Part shown: in pieces, positions 56,215 to 64,000 of the stretch
Position numbering within the stretch: position 1 is the first letter of the stretch
Layout: every line of letters begins with the position of its first letter
Assembly: GCA_016722705.1 (NCBI GenBank)
Contig: JADKGN010000004.1
Coordinates: 806,001-870,000, forward strand
From: Candidatus Dechloromonas phosphoritropha
GTDB lineage: Bacteria > Pseudomonadota > Gammaproteobacteria > Burkholderiales > Rhodocyclaceae
DNA length: 64,000 nucleotides
Direction of reading: 5' to 3'
Translations under genes and position numbers: made by a program
The notes under the pieces: generated by a model
Told to the model about the DNA's origin: nothing
The model's database searches: none
What the model saw: the letters and a program-made list of their open reading frames with translations, nothing else

Positions 56215-56718
56215 ATGTCAGAGGAAGAGAAGAGTGGTAGTAGTCGGGTGAGGATGACGGGTAGGCCGCTACTTGTTCCGGTCGATTTCTCCGCCTATTC
56301 GGAGGCGGCGCTGCTGCTGGCGAGCGATCTAGCAGACGGGCTGGGGGCGCGGCTGGTGGTTCTGCACGTCGTGCACGACCCGCTGAACATGCCTGGCTAC
56401 TATGCCCGCATGACGCGCAAGAAGACGCTGACCCTGATGGAAGACATCGCCGCCGAAATGCTCGACGAATTCATGACCAAGGTAGCCATGCGGAATCCTG
56501 AGCGGAAGGCGCTGCAAAAGCCGGAACTCCTGTTGGTCAAGGGCATCCCGGTCACCCGCATTCTGCAGGTGGCCGAGAAAGAGAAGGCGAGAATGATAGT
56601 GATGGGCAGCCAGGGCGCCACCGGCCTGAAGCATCTGCTGCTGGGATCAGTCGCCGAGCAGGTTCTTGGCCTCGCCAAGCTGCCGGTCACCATCGTCAAG
56701 GAACAACCAAAACGCTGA
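56215..56718 (+). CDS. Universal stress protein (UspA family)
   Basis: A 167-residue cytoplasmic protein: RPLLVPVDFSAYSEAALLLA at the N terminus, LVVLHVVHDP, and the ATP-binding pattern MGSQGATGLKHLLLGSVAEQVL with LAKLPVTIVK. The ATG at 56215 follows AAGGAGA at good spacing. It is 28 bases upstream of the Na/Pi cotransporter gene on the same strand, so the two are likely to be co-expressed. Distinct from the 62-kb usp gene, which lacks the N-terminal extension. Confidence 0.92.
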   Translation: MSEEEKSGSSRVRMTGRPLLVPVDFSAYSEAALLLASDLADGLGARLVVLHVVHDPLNMPGYYARMTRKKTLTLMEDIAAEMLDEFMTKVAMRNPERKALQKPELLLVKGIPVTRILQVAEKEKARMIVMGSQGATGLKHLLLGSVAEQVLGLAKLPVTIVKEQPKR

Positions 56719-56746
56719 GTCGAAACAATCGGAGGAGCCCCGAGTC

Positions 56747-58545
56747 ATGCTGAACACGTATCTGAAACAATATCCCGCGAACACTGGCGCGCTGATCGCG
56801 CTCTGCATCGTCGGCTCGGTTCTTGGCGTCATCGCCTGGCCGGCGCTCGCCGCTGGCGAGGAAGCTGCCGGAATGAACTGGGGTGGCATGACGACGGAGT
56901 TGCTCGGCGGCCTCGCCCTGTTCCTCTACGGCATGGTGCAGATGGAAGTGGCGCTCAAGGCCGTGGCCGGCGAGCGCATGAAAAACATCCTCGCCACGCT
57001 GACCGTCAACCGTTTTGCCGGTTTGGGAACGGGTGCCGTGGTGACCGCGGTGATCCAGTCGTCATCGGTGACCACGGTCCTGCTGGTCGGCTTCATCTCG
57101 GCCGGGCTGATGTCGCTGCCGCAATCGGTCGGCGTCATCATCGGCGCCAAGATCGGTACGACCATCACCGGCCAGATCGTCGCCTTCAAGATCACCAAGG
57201 CGGCGCTGGCGATGATCGCCGCTGGCTTCGCCATGCTCTTCCTATCCAGGAACGAGAAGATCAAGAGTTACGGCGGCATGCTGATGGGCCTCGGTCTGGT
57301 CTTCTTTGGCATGCACGTGATGGGTGAGGCGATGCTGCCGCTACGCAGCTGCCAGCCCTTCCTCGACATGATGCAGACAATGACCAACCCGGTCATCGCG
57401 GTAATCGTCTCCGCCCTGTTTACCGGGCTGATCCAGTCGTCGTCGGCGACCACGGCCATCGTCATCGTCATGGCCTCGCAAGGCTTCATCAGCCTCGACG
57501 CGGGTATCCCCCTCTGGCCATGGGTGCCAACATCGGCACCTGCGTGACGGCATTGCTGGCGGCCATCGGCAAACCACGCGAGGCCGTCCGTTGCGCCGTG
57601 GTGCATACCGGGCTGGCGGTAACCGGCGTCTTGATCTGGCTGCCTTTCGTCAGCTTCATCGCCAATTTTGTCACGGCAATCTCGCCGACCTACCCCGATC
57701 TCACCGGCATCGAACTGCTGGCGGCCGAGACGCCGCGCCAGATCGCCAACGCGCACACCTTCTTTAACATCGCCAACGGCTGTATCTTCATCTGGTTCAC
57801 GACCTACATCGCCCGCATCGCCGAATGGCTGGTGCCCGACAAGCCGCTCGAAGACGAAGCGGTCATCGTGCGCACCAGGTTCATGCAGAAGGAGTTCCTG
57901 ACCACGCCGTCGTTGGCGATCGGAGAGGCGCGCATGGAGATGATGCACATGGGCGAGACGGTCAATGCCATGCTGCGGGACATCATGCCGGCGATCATCA
58001 AGGGCGACCGGAAGGCGCTCGAGGACATCCGGCAGATGGACGACACGGTCAATATCCTGCATGTCGAAATCATCGATTACCTGGCCAAGATCAGCAAGCA
58101 GCAGTTATCCGAGGAGCAGAGCAGGGAGTTGGTGAAATTGATGGAGGCGGTGGGCAATCTCGAGAACATCGGCGACATCGTCGGAACCAATCTGGTGGCG
58201 CTCGGCCACGACCGGATCAGGGACAAGGTCGAGGTCAGCGCGGCCACGCAGCAGGTGCTCAACGGCTTCCAGGAAGCTGTAGGCAAGGCGGTTGCCGCTG
58301 CCATTCAGGCGGTCGGCGAGGGCAACGAGCGCGCGGCGCAGGTGGTGACTTCGATGAAGAGCGAGATCAGGCGGATCGCCGAGTCGGCGGCCGCACACCA
58401 GGCCCGCCGTCTGGTTGCCGGGGAACACAACCGGTTGCCGGCGTATACCCTGAAAATCAAGATCATCGAAATGCAGAAACGCATCTACTACTTCGCCAAA
58501 CACATGGCCAAAACCGTCTTGCCGGCGGCCGTGCAGGACCAGTAG
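56747..58545 (+). pseudogene. Na/Pi cotransporter (NptA/PhoU-like fusion) with a frameshift
   Basis: The first frame (from ATG 56747, ribosome site GGAGG) encodes an NptA-type membrane domain with the two QSSS motifs: AVIQSSSVTTVLLVGF and GLIQSSSATTAIVIVMA. It runs out of frame at GIPLWPWVPT near 57515. The other frame takes over at MGANIGTCVTALLAAIG, the expected continuation, then a C-terminal PhoU-like helical domain (MGETVNAMLRDIMPAI, SREVKLMEAV region) to 58545. The break looks like a two-base loss in a CCCTCTGG stretch. Otherwise both halves are intact, so this could be a recent lesion or an assembly error. An Na+-driven phosphate importer if restored. Confidence 0.85.
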
Positions 58546-58590
58546 CGCATGGCGGCGCGTGGCAATGGCGGGTTCCGCACCCGCCCTGCC
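58520..58590 (+). repeat. Dispersed hairpin repeat, copy B
   Basis: Matches 22303-22374 on the other strand over about 70 bases. It overlaps the last codons and stop of the Na/Pi cotransporter gene and includes GGCGGGTTCCGCACCCGCC, a self-pairing stem. Two copies next to transporter genes suggest a mobile or terminator-type repeat. Confidence 0.6.
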
Positions 58591-58725
58591 CCGTCGTCGG
58601 TGCTTTGGATATTGAAAGCGGTCGGCGGGGATTTCCGTCCTGTCACCGCGCTCACCGAAAGCCGCGCCTGACTCGTCAGGCCGGATACGAGCCTGTAACT
58701 GGATTTTGTACTACCTGTCCAATTC

Positions 58726-59814
58726 ATGAACATCGACGGTATCCCCACCCGCAGCCTGCGCGCAAATCCTGAGCGCCGCGTCATCGACATCATCGATCAG
58801 ACCCGTCTGCCGCATGCGCTGCACTGGGTGCGCGTCGCCACGCTCGAAGAGGCCGCCCACGCCATCGCTTCAATGCAGGTGCGGGGCGCGCCGCTGATCG
58901 GTGCCACCGCCGCCTACGGGCTGGCGCTCGCTCTCGACTTCGATGCCTCCGACGCCCGGCTGGCCAAGGCCGCGACAATGCTGCGGTCGACCCGGCCGAC
59001 GGCCGTGAATCTGCATTGGGCGCTGGCCCGCATGGAAGCCGTCGTCGCGCCGCTGCCGCCTGACCGGCGCCGCGCCGCCGCGTGGACCGAGGCTGCCAAG
59101 ATCGCCGACGAGGACATCGCCCGGAACATCGCCATCGGCCAGCATTGCCTTGCGCTGTGGCGCGATCTGATCGTCGCCGAACGCGGGACCCTCAACGTGA
59201 TGACCCACTGCAACGCCGGCTGGCTGGCCACCGTCGACCGCGGCACGGCACTGTCGCCGGTCTATGCCGCGCACGACGCCGGCATTCCGGTGCATGTCTG
59301 GGTTTCCGAAACGCGGCCACGCAACCAGGGCCTGCTCACCGCCTGGGAACTGGAACAGCACGGCGTGCCGCACACGCTGATCGCCGACAACGCCGCCGGC
59401 CTCCTCATGCGCAACGGCAAGGTCGATACGGTGATCGTCGGCGCCGACCGCATTGCCGCCAACGGCGATGTCGCCAACAAGATCGGTACCTACCTCAAGG
59501 CGCTGGCCTGCGCCGACAACGGCATTCCGTTTTACGTCGCGGCGCCGCGCTCGACCATCGACTTCGCCTGCGCCGACGGTGCACATATCCCCATCGAGGA
59601 GCGTGACGGCGACGAACTTCGTCTGGTTTGCGGCCTCGACCAGCACGCCCAACTCTCGGCGCTGCGCCAGTTGCCGGCCAGCGAGGATGTCGCCAATCCG
59701 GCCTTCGACGTGACGCCGGGCTGGCTGGTCAAGGCCATCGTCAGCGAGCGCGGCGCCTGCGCCGCCAGCCGCGAGGGCTTGCTTTCGCTCTACCCGGAGG
59801 AAGCCGGTGGCTGA
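58726..59814 (+). CDS. mtnA: S-methyl-5-thioribose-1-phosphate isomerase
   Basis: Converts 5-methylthioribose-1-phosphate to 5-methylthioribulose-1-phosphate in methionine salvage. It is related to eIF2B subunits. Visible features are IDQTRLPHALHWVR, MQVRGAPLIGATAAYGLAL, MTHCNAGWLAT with the catalytic cysteine near residue 160, VWVSETRPRNQGLLTAWEL, and VGADRIAANGDVANKIGTY with the catalytic aspartate. At 362 residues it is full length. Its end overlaps the following aldolase gene by eight bases. A broken duplicate is scattered at 42843-43007 and 50936-51060. Confidence 0.95.
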   Translation: MNIDGIPTRSLRANPERRVIDIIDQTRLPHALHWVRVATLEEAAHAIASMQVRGAPLIGATAAYGLALALDFDASDARLAKAATMLRSTRPTAVNLHWALARMEAVVAPLPPDRRRAAAWTEAAKIADEDIARNIAIGQHCLALWRDLIVAERGTLNVMTHCNAGWLATVDRGTALSPVYAAHDAGIPVHVWVSETRPRNQGLLTAWELEQHGVPHTLIADNAAGLLMRNGKVDTVIVGADRIAANGDVANKIGTYLKALACADNGIPFYVAAPRSTIDFACADGAHIPIEERDGDELRLVCGLDQHAQLSALRQLPASEDVANPAFDVTPGWLVKAIVSERGACAASREGLLSLYPEEAGG

Positions 59815-60436
59815 CCCGCGCGACGACCTGATCGCCACCGCCCGCGCCATGCAACTGGCCGGGCTGAACAAGGGCACCGCAGGCAACGTCAGCGTGCGCG
59901 ACGGCGACGGTTTCCTGATCACGCCGACCGGCCTGCCCTACGATACCCTTACCGCGGACGATATCCCGCGCATGGCGCGCGACGGCTCGCATGTCGGCCC
60001 GCGCAAGCCCTCTTCCGAATGGCGCTTTCACCGCGACCTCTACGCCGCCCGGCCCGAACTCGGCGCCGTGCTGCACGCCCATTCGCCCTTCGCCGTCAGC
60101 CTCGCCTGCCTGCGCCGCGACATTCCGCCCTTCCACTACATGATCGCGCGCTTCGGCGGCGACACCATCCGTTGCGCCGACTATGCGATTTTCGGCTCCG
60201 CTGAACTGTCGACCGCGGCAATGGCCGCCATGCGCGGGCGCACGGGTTGCCTGCTCGCCAACCACGGCTTGCTGGTCGCCGGCCGCAACCTCGATGAGGC
60301 ATTGACACTCGCCGTTGAACTCGAGGAACTCTGCGGGCAGTACTGGCGCGCCTGCCAGCTCGGCCACCCTGTCCTGTTGACGTCCGATGAAATGCGGGCG
60401 GTCCTCGAACAATTCCGTGCCTACGGACAACAGTAG
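59807..60436 (+). CDS. mtnB: Methylthioribulose-1-phosphate dehydratase (class II aldolase fold)
   Basis: A 209-residue Zn-dependent enzyme of the class II aldolase/adducin family. It has NKGTAGNVSVRDGDGFLITP, SSEWRFHRDLYAARPELGAV, the zinc-ligand motif LHAHSPFAVS and LANHGLLVAGR. Its position, overlapping mtnA by eight bases, makes the MtnB reaction (dehydration to 2,3-diketo-5-methylthiopentyl-1-phosphate) the likely one rather than a sugar-phosphate aldolase. It starts with GTG at 59807 (VADPRDDLIATA). The next salvage enzymes (MtnC/MtnD or MtnW/X) are not in the window. A broken duplicate is at 44138-44748. Confidence 0.9.
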   Translation: MADPRDDLIATARAMQLAGLNKGTAGNVSVRDGDGFLITPTGLPYDTLTADDIPRMARDGSHVGPRKPSSEWRFHRDLYAARPELGAVLHAHSPFAVSLACLRRDIPPFHYMIARFGGDTIRCADYAIFGSAELSTAAMAAMRGRTGCLLANHGLLVAGRNLDEALTLAVELEELCGQYWRACQLGHPVLLTSDEMRAVLEQFRAYGQQ

Positions 60437-60572
60437 ACCTGCCGCCGCCCAACGCGCGCCGGAACAACCGCGGCAGGAACGCAAATCCTCGCGTTTTTTC
60501 TGCAAAATGGCTTGCGCTGACGCCCCACGATGCCGCTAGACTTGGCAAACTAACGCACACAAGGAGGAGACG

Positions 60573-61091
60573 ATGAAAAGATCAGAATCACGCGGATTTC
60601 TGCGGGCAGTCGTATTTGGCCTTTTCCTGGCGTCGACCGTGGTCAGCGCCCAGGAAATACGCATGCTGAGCAACGGGGGCTTGCTCTATCTGCCGATCTA
60701 TTCGCACGTAGTCTTCGGCAACCTTGGTCGGAGCGGCACGCCGTCACAGGTCTCGCTCTCGACGCTGGCCAGCATTCGCAACACTGATCCACGGCGCCCG
60801 CTGCGCGTTCTCACGGCGCGCTATTTCGACACCGACGGCAAACTCATCGGCGAGCGCGTGCCAAAACCCGTGGTCGTGCCACCGCTGGGCACGCTCGAAC
60901 TGTTCATCGAGCGCAATGATCTCTCGGGTGGGTCCGGTGCCAACTTCATCATCAAGTGGGATGCCAGCTCGCCGATCAATCCGCCGCTGGTCGAAGCCCT
61001 GCACGTCAACATGGATGGCGGCAAGGCGGTCGTCTTCATGACCCAGTCGCAGCCGATCGAAGATCCCGCCGCCCAGCCAGCCCGGCAATGA
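60573..61091 (+). CDS. DUF3124 secreted protein
   Basis: A 172-residue protein with a signal peptide (RAVVFGLFLASTVVSA, cleavage probably at VSA/QE). The mature part has LYLPIYSHVVFGN, LASIRNTDPRRPLRVLTARYFD and PLGTLELFIERNDLSGGSGANF, matching DUF3124, a periplasmic family of unknown function. It overlaps the following K+ channel gene by four bases (ATGA), so the two are made together. Ribosome site AAGGAGGAG before the ATG. Confidence 0.88.
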   Translation: MKRSESRGFLRAVVFGLFLASTVVSAQEIRMLSNGGLLYLPIYSHVVFGNLGRSGTPSQVSLSTLASIRNTDPRRPLRVLTARYFDTDGKLIGERVPKPVVVPPLGTLELFIERNDLSGGSGANFIIKWDASSPINPPLVEALHVNMDGGKAVVFMTQSQPIEDPAAQPARQ

Positions 61092-62119
61092 ATCCCTCGC
61101 ATACCGGCTACATCCTTCGCCTGCTCTATGCCGCGCTGGGTGGGCTGGTTGCCGTTCTCGCCTTCGGCACCATCGGCTACATGGAGCTTACCGATGGCAA
61201 TTATTCCTGGTTCGACTGTTTCTACATGACTTTCATCACCATCGCCACCATTGGCTTCGCCGAGATCATCGACATGACCGGCAACCAGCCGGCGCGCATG
61301 CTGACGGTCGCCATCGGCATTCTAGGCGCCGGCGATTTGTCGATCCTGTTCTCAATCGTCACGGTGTTTATCCTTGAATCAGATCTCAACGGAACCCTCC
61401 AGAGGAAACGCATGGAAAAAATGATCAGGAAACTGAAGGGCCATTACGTCCTTTGCGGCTTCGGGCGCGTCGGCCGCAACATCGCGCGCGAACTCGAAGC
61501 CACCAAACACCGCTATGTCGCCATTGACGAGGAAATCGAGCGCCTTGATGAATACAAGGAGAAGAACCCCGGGTTTCTCTACCTGAATGGCGACGCCAGC
61601 GACGACGATGTACTGCTGGTTGCCGACCTCGAAGATGCCAAGGGCCTGTTCGCCGTCACCGGCGACGACTCGCGCAACCTGATGATCGTCATCACCGCCA
61701 AACAAATCAAACCGACGCTGCGCGTCGTCGCCCGCTGCTCGGAAGAGCGCAACATCGAGAAGATGCGCAAGGCTGGCGCCGATGCCATCGTCTCGCCTGA
61801 CCTGACCGGCGGCATGCGCATCGCGTCGGCGATGATCCGCCCGCACGTCGCTTCCTTCCTCGAAGAAATGCGCAGATCGGTGTCGAACCTGCGGGTCGAG
61901 GATATCCCGATTCCGGCTGGCTTCATTCCCAAGCCGATGGGTGCGCTGCAACCGCGCGGCGACAATTACATCCTCCTCGCCGCCCGCGAGCGCAACGGCA
62001 ACTGGCAGTTCAACCCGGACGCCGAATACCTGCTCAAGCCCGGATTCACGCTGGTCGCGATGGTCACTCCGGAGGGACGCCGGGAACTTGAAACCCTGCT
62101 GATCGACATGCGCGCCTGA
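61088..62119 (+). CDS. K+ channel family protein with RCK (TrkA-N/TrkA-C) domains and altered filter
   Basis: A 343-residue Kch-type protein: two spans around a pore loop, then an RCK domain (GHYVLCGFGRVGRNIAREL, the Rossmann GxGxxG, near residue 118) and a TrkA-C domain near the C terminus (LQPRGDNYILLAARE, LKPGFTLVAMVTP). The pore reads FITIATIGFAEIID (residues 50-62) where K+ channels have TVGYG; the middle glycine-tyrosine-glycine is Gly-Phe-Ala. The first ATG overlaps the DUF3124 stop. Inner-membrane location; selectivity may differ from a normal K+ channel. Confidence 0.88.
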   Translation: MNPSHTGYILRLLYAALGGLVAVLAFGTIGYMELTDGNYSWFDCFYMTFITIATIGFAEIIDMTGNQPARMLTVAIGILGAGDLSILFSIVTVFILESDLNGTLQRKRMEKMIRKLKGHYVLCGFGRVGRNIARELEATKHRYVAIDEEIERLDEYKEKNPGFLYLNGDASDDDVLLVADLEDAKGLFAVTGDDSRNLMIVITAKQIKPTLRVVARCSEERNIEKMRKAGADAIVSPDLTGGMRIASAMIRPHVASFLEEMRRSVSNLRVEDIPIPAGFIPKPMGALQPRGDNYILLAARERNGNWQFNPDAEYLLKPGFTLVAMVTPEGRRELETLLIDMRA

Positions 62120-62184
62120 CGCTGATGCCGCGCTGGACGGTGCGGCAGGCTGCTGGCCCCGGTTGGCGACAATAGGAGAAGGAA

Positions 62185-62607
62185 CTATTTGACCAGCGTC
62201 ACCGGCAATTTGGTCATGCCAAACACGCGCGTTGCCACCGAACCCATCAGGAAACTGCCAATGACACCCAGGCCGCGCGTACCCATGACGATCTTTCCGC
62301 AGGAGTTCTCGACGGCGTAGCGAACAATGGTCTCGGCAACCGGCCCGATCAGAACGGCGGCCGTGTAGGGCATACCCGCGTTATCAAGGAGCGCACGTGC
62401 CGATTCGAGGACATCGCCACCACATGCTTCCTGCATGTCCTCGATTTCGCTTGCCGGCATATGGCCACGCAACTCGTGGGAGTCGATCGGCAACTGAACG
62501 TTGATCAGGGCGATCTCGGTCCCGGCGCCACCATTCACCTCGGAAATGACGTGGCGCACGGCGCGATCGGAATGACTGGAGCCATCAACCGGGAGCAGTA
62601 TCTTCAT
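62185..62607 (-). CDS. Universal stress protein (UspA family)
   Basis: A 140-residue UspA protein, all elements present: MKILLPVDGSSHSDRAVRHV, IALINVQLPID, GKIVMGTRGLGVIGSFLMGSV (ATP-binding G-2x-G-9x-G pattern) and MTKLPVTLVK. It converges on the K+ channel gene with a 65-base gap. The truncated usp at 47383-47664 is its nearest relative in the window. Confidence 0.92.
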   Translation of the reverse strand: MKILLPVDGSSHSDRAVRHVISEVNGGAGTEIALINVQLPIDSHELRGHMPASEIEDMQEACGGDVLESARALLDNAGMPYTAAVLIGPVAETIVRYAVENSCGKIVMGTRGLGVIGSFLMGSVATRVFGMTKLPVTLVK

Positions 62608-62772
62608 GGCAATTACCTTGGACGTTTCGTTGGCCAGAGTTTAGCCGAATCCCTTGCCACATGCGGTCTACGACGCTCCCCTGGCAGCGGGGACCACTGC
62701 GGGGAAACCACGGGAAGCACTGAATCTGCATCGATGCTAGAATTTCCGCCATTCTAGACTCTTTGGAAATTG

Positions 62773-64000
62773 ATGAGATCGCTGCTTGGCGGACGCCGAC
62801 TACATCTCCTGGCAGCCTTGCCGGCCCTGTTCGCCGTACCGCTGGCGCTCGCGACACCGGGTGCTGAGGAGGCGACCGTCTCCGGCATTCCCGTCGATTT
62901 CATTCTCTTCGCCGCGACACTTCTCGGCGTCGCCTTGTTTCACCATCATGCCCTGCCAGTGGCCCTCACTGGCGTGGTGGCAATTGCCACCTACAAGATC
63001 CTGTTCACCGGCTTCGAGACCGCTGAAGGCCTGGCTGGATTCGGCCTGCACATGGCGCATGAGTGGGTGCTGCTGATCAATCTGCTCTGCCTGCTGGTCG
63101 GCTTTGCGCTTCTGGCCCGCCATTTCGAGGACAGCGGCGTGCCGGAAATCCTGCCGAAGCTGCTGCCAGCAGGCTGGATGGGGCCTTTCGTGCTTCTTGT
63201 CATCATCTTCCTGCTCTCGGGCTTTCTCGATAACATCGCCGCGGCATTGATCGGCGCCACGGTGGCGGCCAGCGTTTTCAGGCGCAAGGTCCATATCGGC
63301 TATCTTGCCGCCATCGTCGCCGCCTCGAATGCCGGCGGTGCCGGCTCCGTGCTCGGTGACACGACGACGACGATGATGTGGATCGACGGGATCAGCCCGC
63401 TTGCCATGGTCAGTGCCTTCCTGCCTGCCGCAGTGGCGATGATTGTCTTCGGCATCCCGGCGGCGCGGATGCAGCACAGGCACATGGCGATCACCCGCAA
63501 CCTGCAGGCAGTTCATCACATCGACTGGGCACGCGTCGGCATCGTCGCGTTCATCCTCGTTGCGGCAATCGCCACCAACGTCACCGTGAATCTGAAGTTC
63601 GCCGCGCTGGCCGACAGCTTTCCTTTTCTTGGCAGTGCGGTCTGGGTTGCGCTGCTGCTCGCGGCGCCGCTGCGCAAGCCCGAATGGAGCCTGATGCCGG
63701 GCGCCATCAAGGGCTCTGTCTTCCTGCTGGCGCTGGTCACCTGCGCCTCGATGATGCCGGTGGAAAAGCTGCCGCCCGCTTCGTGGCCGTCAACACTGGC
63801 CCTGGGCTTCCTCTCTGCCGTCTTCGACAACATTCCGCTGACCGCGCTGGCCCTCAGGCAGGGTGGCTACGACTGGGGTTTCCTTGCCTACGCCGTCGGC
63901 TTCGGTGGTTCAATGCTGTGGTTCGGATCCTCATCCGGCGTCGCGGTGGCGAATCTGTTCCCGCAGGCGAGGTCGGTCGGCCAGTGGCTACGCCACGGCT
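62773..64000 (+). CDS. Antiporter-like permease (ion transporter superfamily), cut by window edge
   Basis: From an ATG at 62773, 409 residues are visible before the edge. A signal-like N-terminal segment (LHLLAALPALFAVPLALA) is followed by a short linker (TPGAEEATVSG) and at least ten hydrophobic segments. Motifs such as IIFLLSGFLDNIAAALIGAT, AASNAGGAGSVLGDTTTT and FLSAVFDNIPLTALAL resemble the NhaD/citrate-type ion transporter superfamily (DNxAA and DNIPLT re-entrant loops). Na+/H+ exchange is the best guess. The end lies beyond the window. Confidence 0.75.
   Translation, partial: MRSLLGGRRLHLLAALPALFAVPLALATPGAEEATVSGIPVDFILFAATLLGVALFHHHALPVALTGVVAIATYKILFTGFETAEGLAGFGLHMAHEWVLLINLLCLLVGFALLARHFEDSGVPEILPKLLPAGWMGPFVLLVIIFLLSGFLDNIAAALIGATVAASVFRRKVHIGYLAAIVAASNAGGAGSVLGDTTTTMMWIDGISPLAMVSAFLPAAVAMIVFGIPAARMQHRHMAITRNLQAVHHIDWARVGIVAFILVAAIATNVTVNLKFAALADSFPFLGSAVWVALLLAAPLRKPEWSLMPGAIKGSVFLLALVTCASMMPVEKLPPASWPSTLALGFLSAVFDNIPLTALALRQGGYDWGFLAYAVGFGGSMLWFGSSSGVAVANLFPQARSVGQWLRHG

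Overview
The window is GC-rich, coding-dense DNA with the gene content of a beta-proteobacterium. The yhdP/glnE divergon, the dinG and clpB types, the mobB-moeA-moaD-moaE cluster, a DUF4212 plus VC_2705-type sodium:solute symporter pair and a Pit phosphate transporter beside its DUF47 partner all fit Rhodocyclales. The mix of low-affinity phosphate uptake, acetate-type symport, Na/Pi cotransport and heavy insertion-sequence load resembles polyphosphate-accumulating relatives such as Candidatus Accumulibacter. That placement is inference from gene content; there is no rRNA or tRNA in the window.

Layout. 0-16 kb is a stable chromosomal stretch: yhdP (partial), glnE, a broken beta-CASP metallo-hydrolase, glpK, two TerB-like proteins, dinG with an ATP-grasp-like partner, a molybdenum-cofactor operon, and clpB behind a good sigma-32 promoter candidate. 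16-29 kb is mostly leftward and transport-centred: a decayed cNMP/CBS regulator, a small membrane protein, the symporter pair, TrkH, two CNNM/CorC proteins, an IS91 remnant, Pit and DUF47. 29-35.5 kb is a mobile-element cluster: an IS3-family element, an IS1380-family element inserted exactly at its end, an unusual 504-residue winged-helix-like protein of unknown role, and a transposase interrupted by an amber codon. 35.5-51 kb is accessory: DUF2252, an AI-2E-type permease, and two loci that couple DUF1538 membrane proteins to PII-like proteins. Between and beyond them lie three copies of one IS630-family element (one carrying a 110-base MITE), a truncated universal stress protein, MscL, an intact methionine aminotransferase, a Doc-type toxin/antitoxin pair, and scattered fragments of a second methionine-salvage locus. 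51-64 kb returns to ordinary genes: a CPA1 antiporter, a second CNNM tandem pair (one with a 63-base C-terminal repeat), UspA, a frameshifted Na/Pi cotransporter, intact mtnA-mtnB, DUF3124 plus a K+ channel with an altered filter, UspA and a partial antiporter-like permease.

How the genes work together. The main theme is ion and phosphate balance: Pit+DUF47, Na/Pi, TrkH, K+ channel, CPA1, MscL, four CNNM proteins and two DUF1538 proteins. A second theme is methionine salvage: mtnA and mtnB are intact at 58.7-60.4 kb and the likely last-step aminotransferase is intact at 49-50.2 kb, while a duplicate set has been broken by IS630 copies and rearrangement. The most promising little-described system is the DUF1538/PII-like arrangement, present twice, where membrane proteins with an internal duplication are translationally coupled to small PII-fold proteins.
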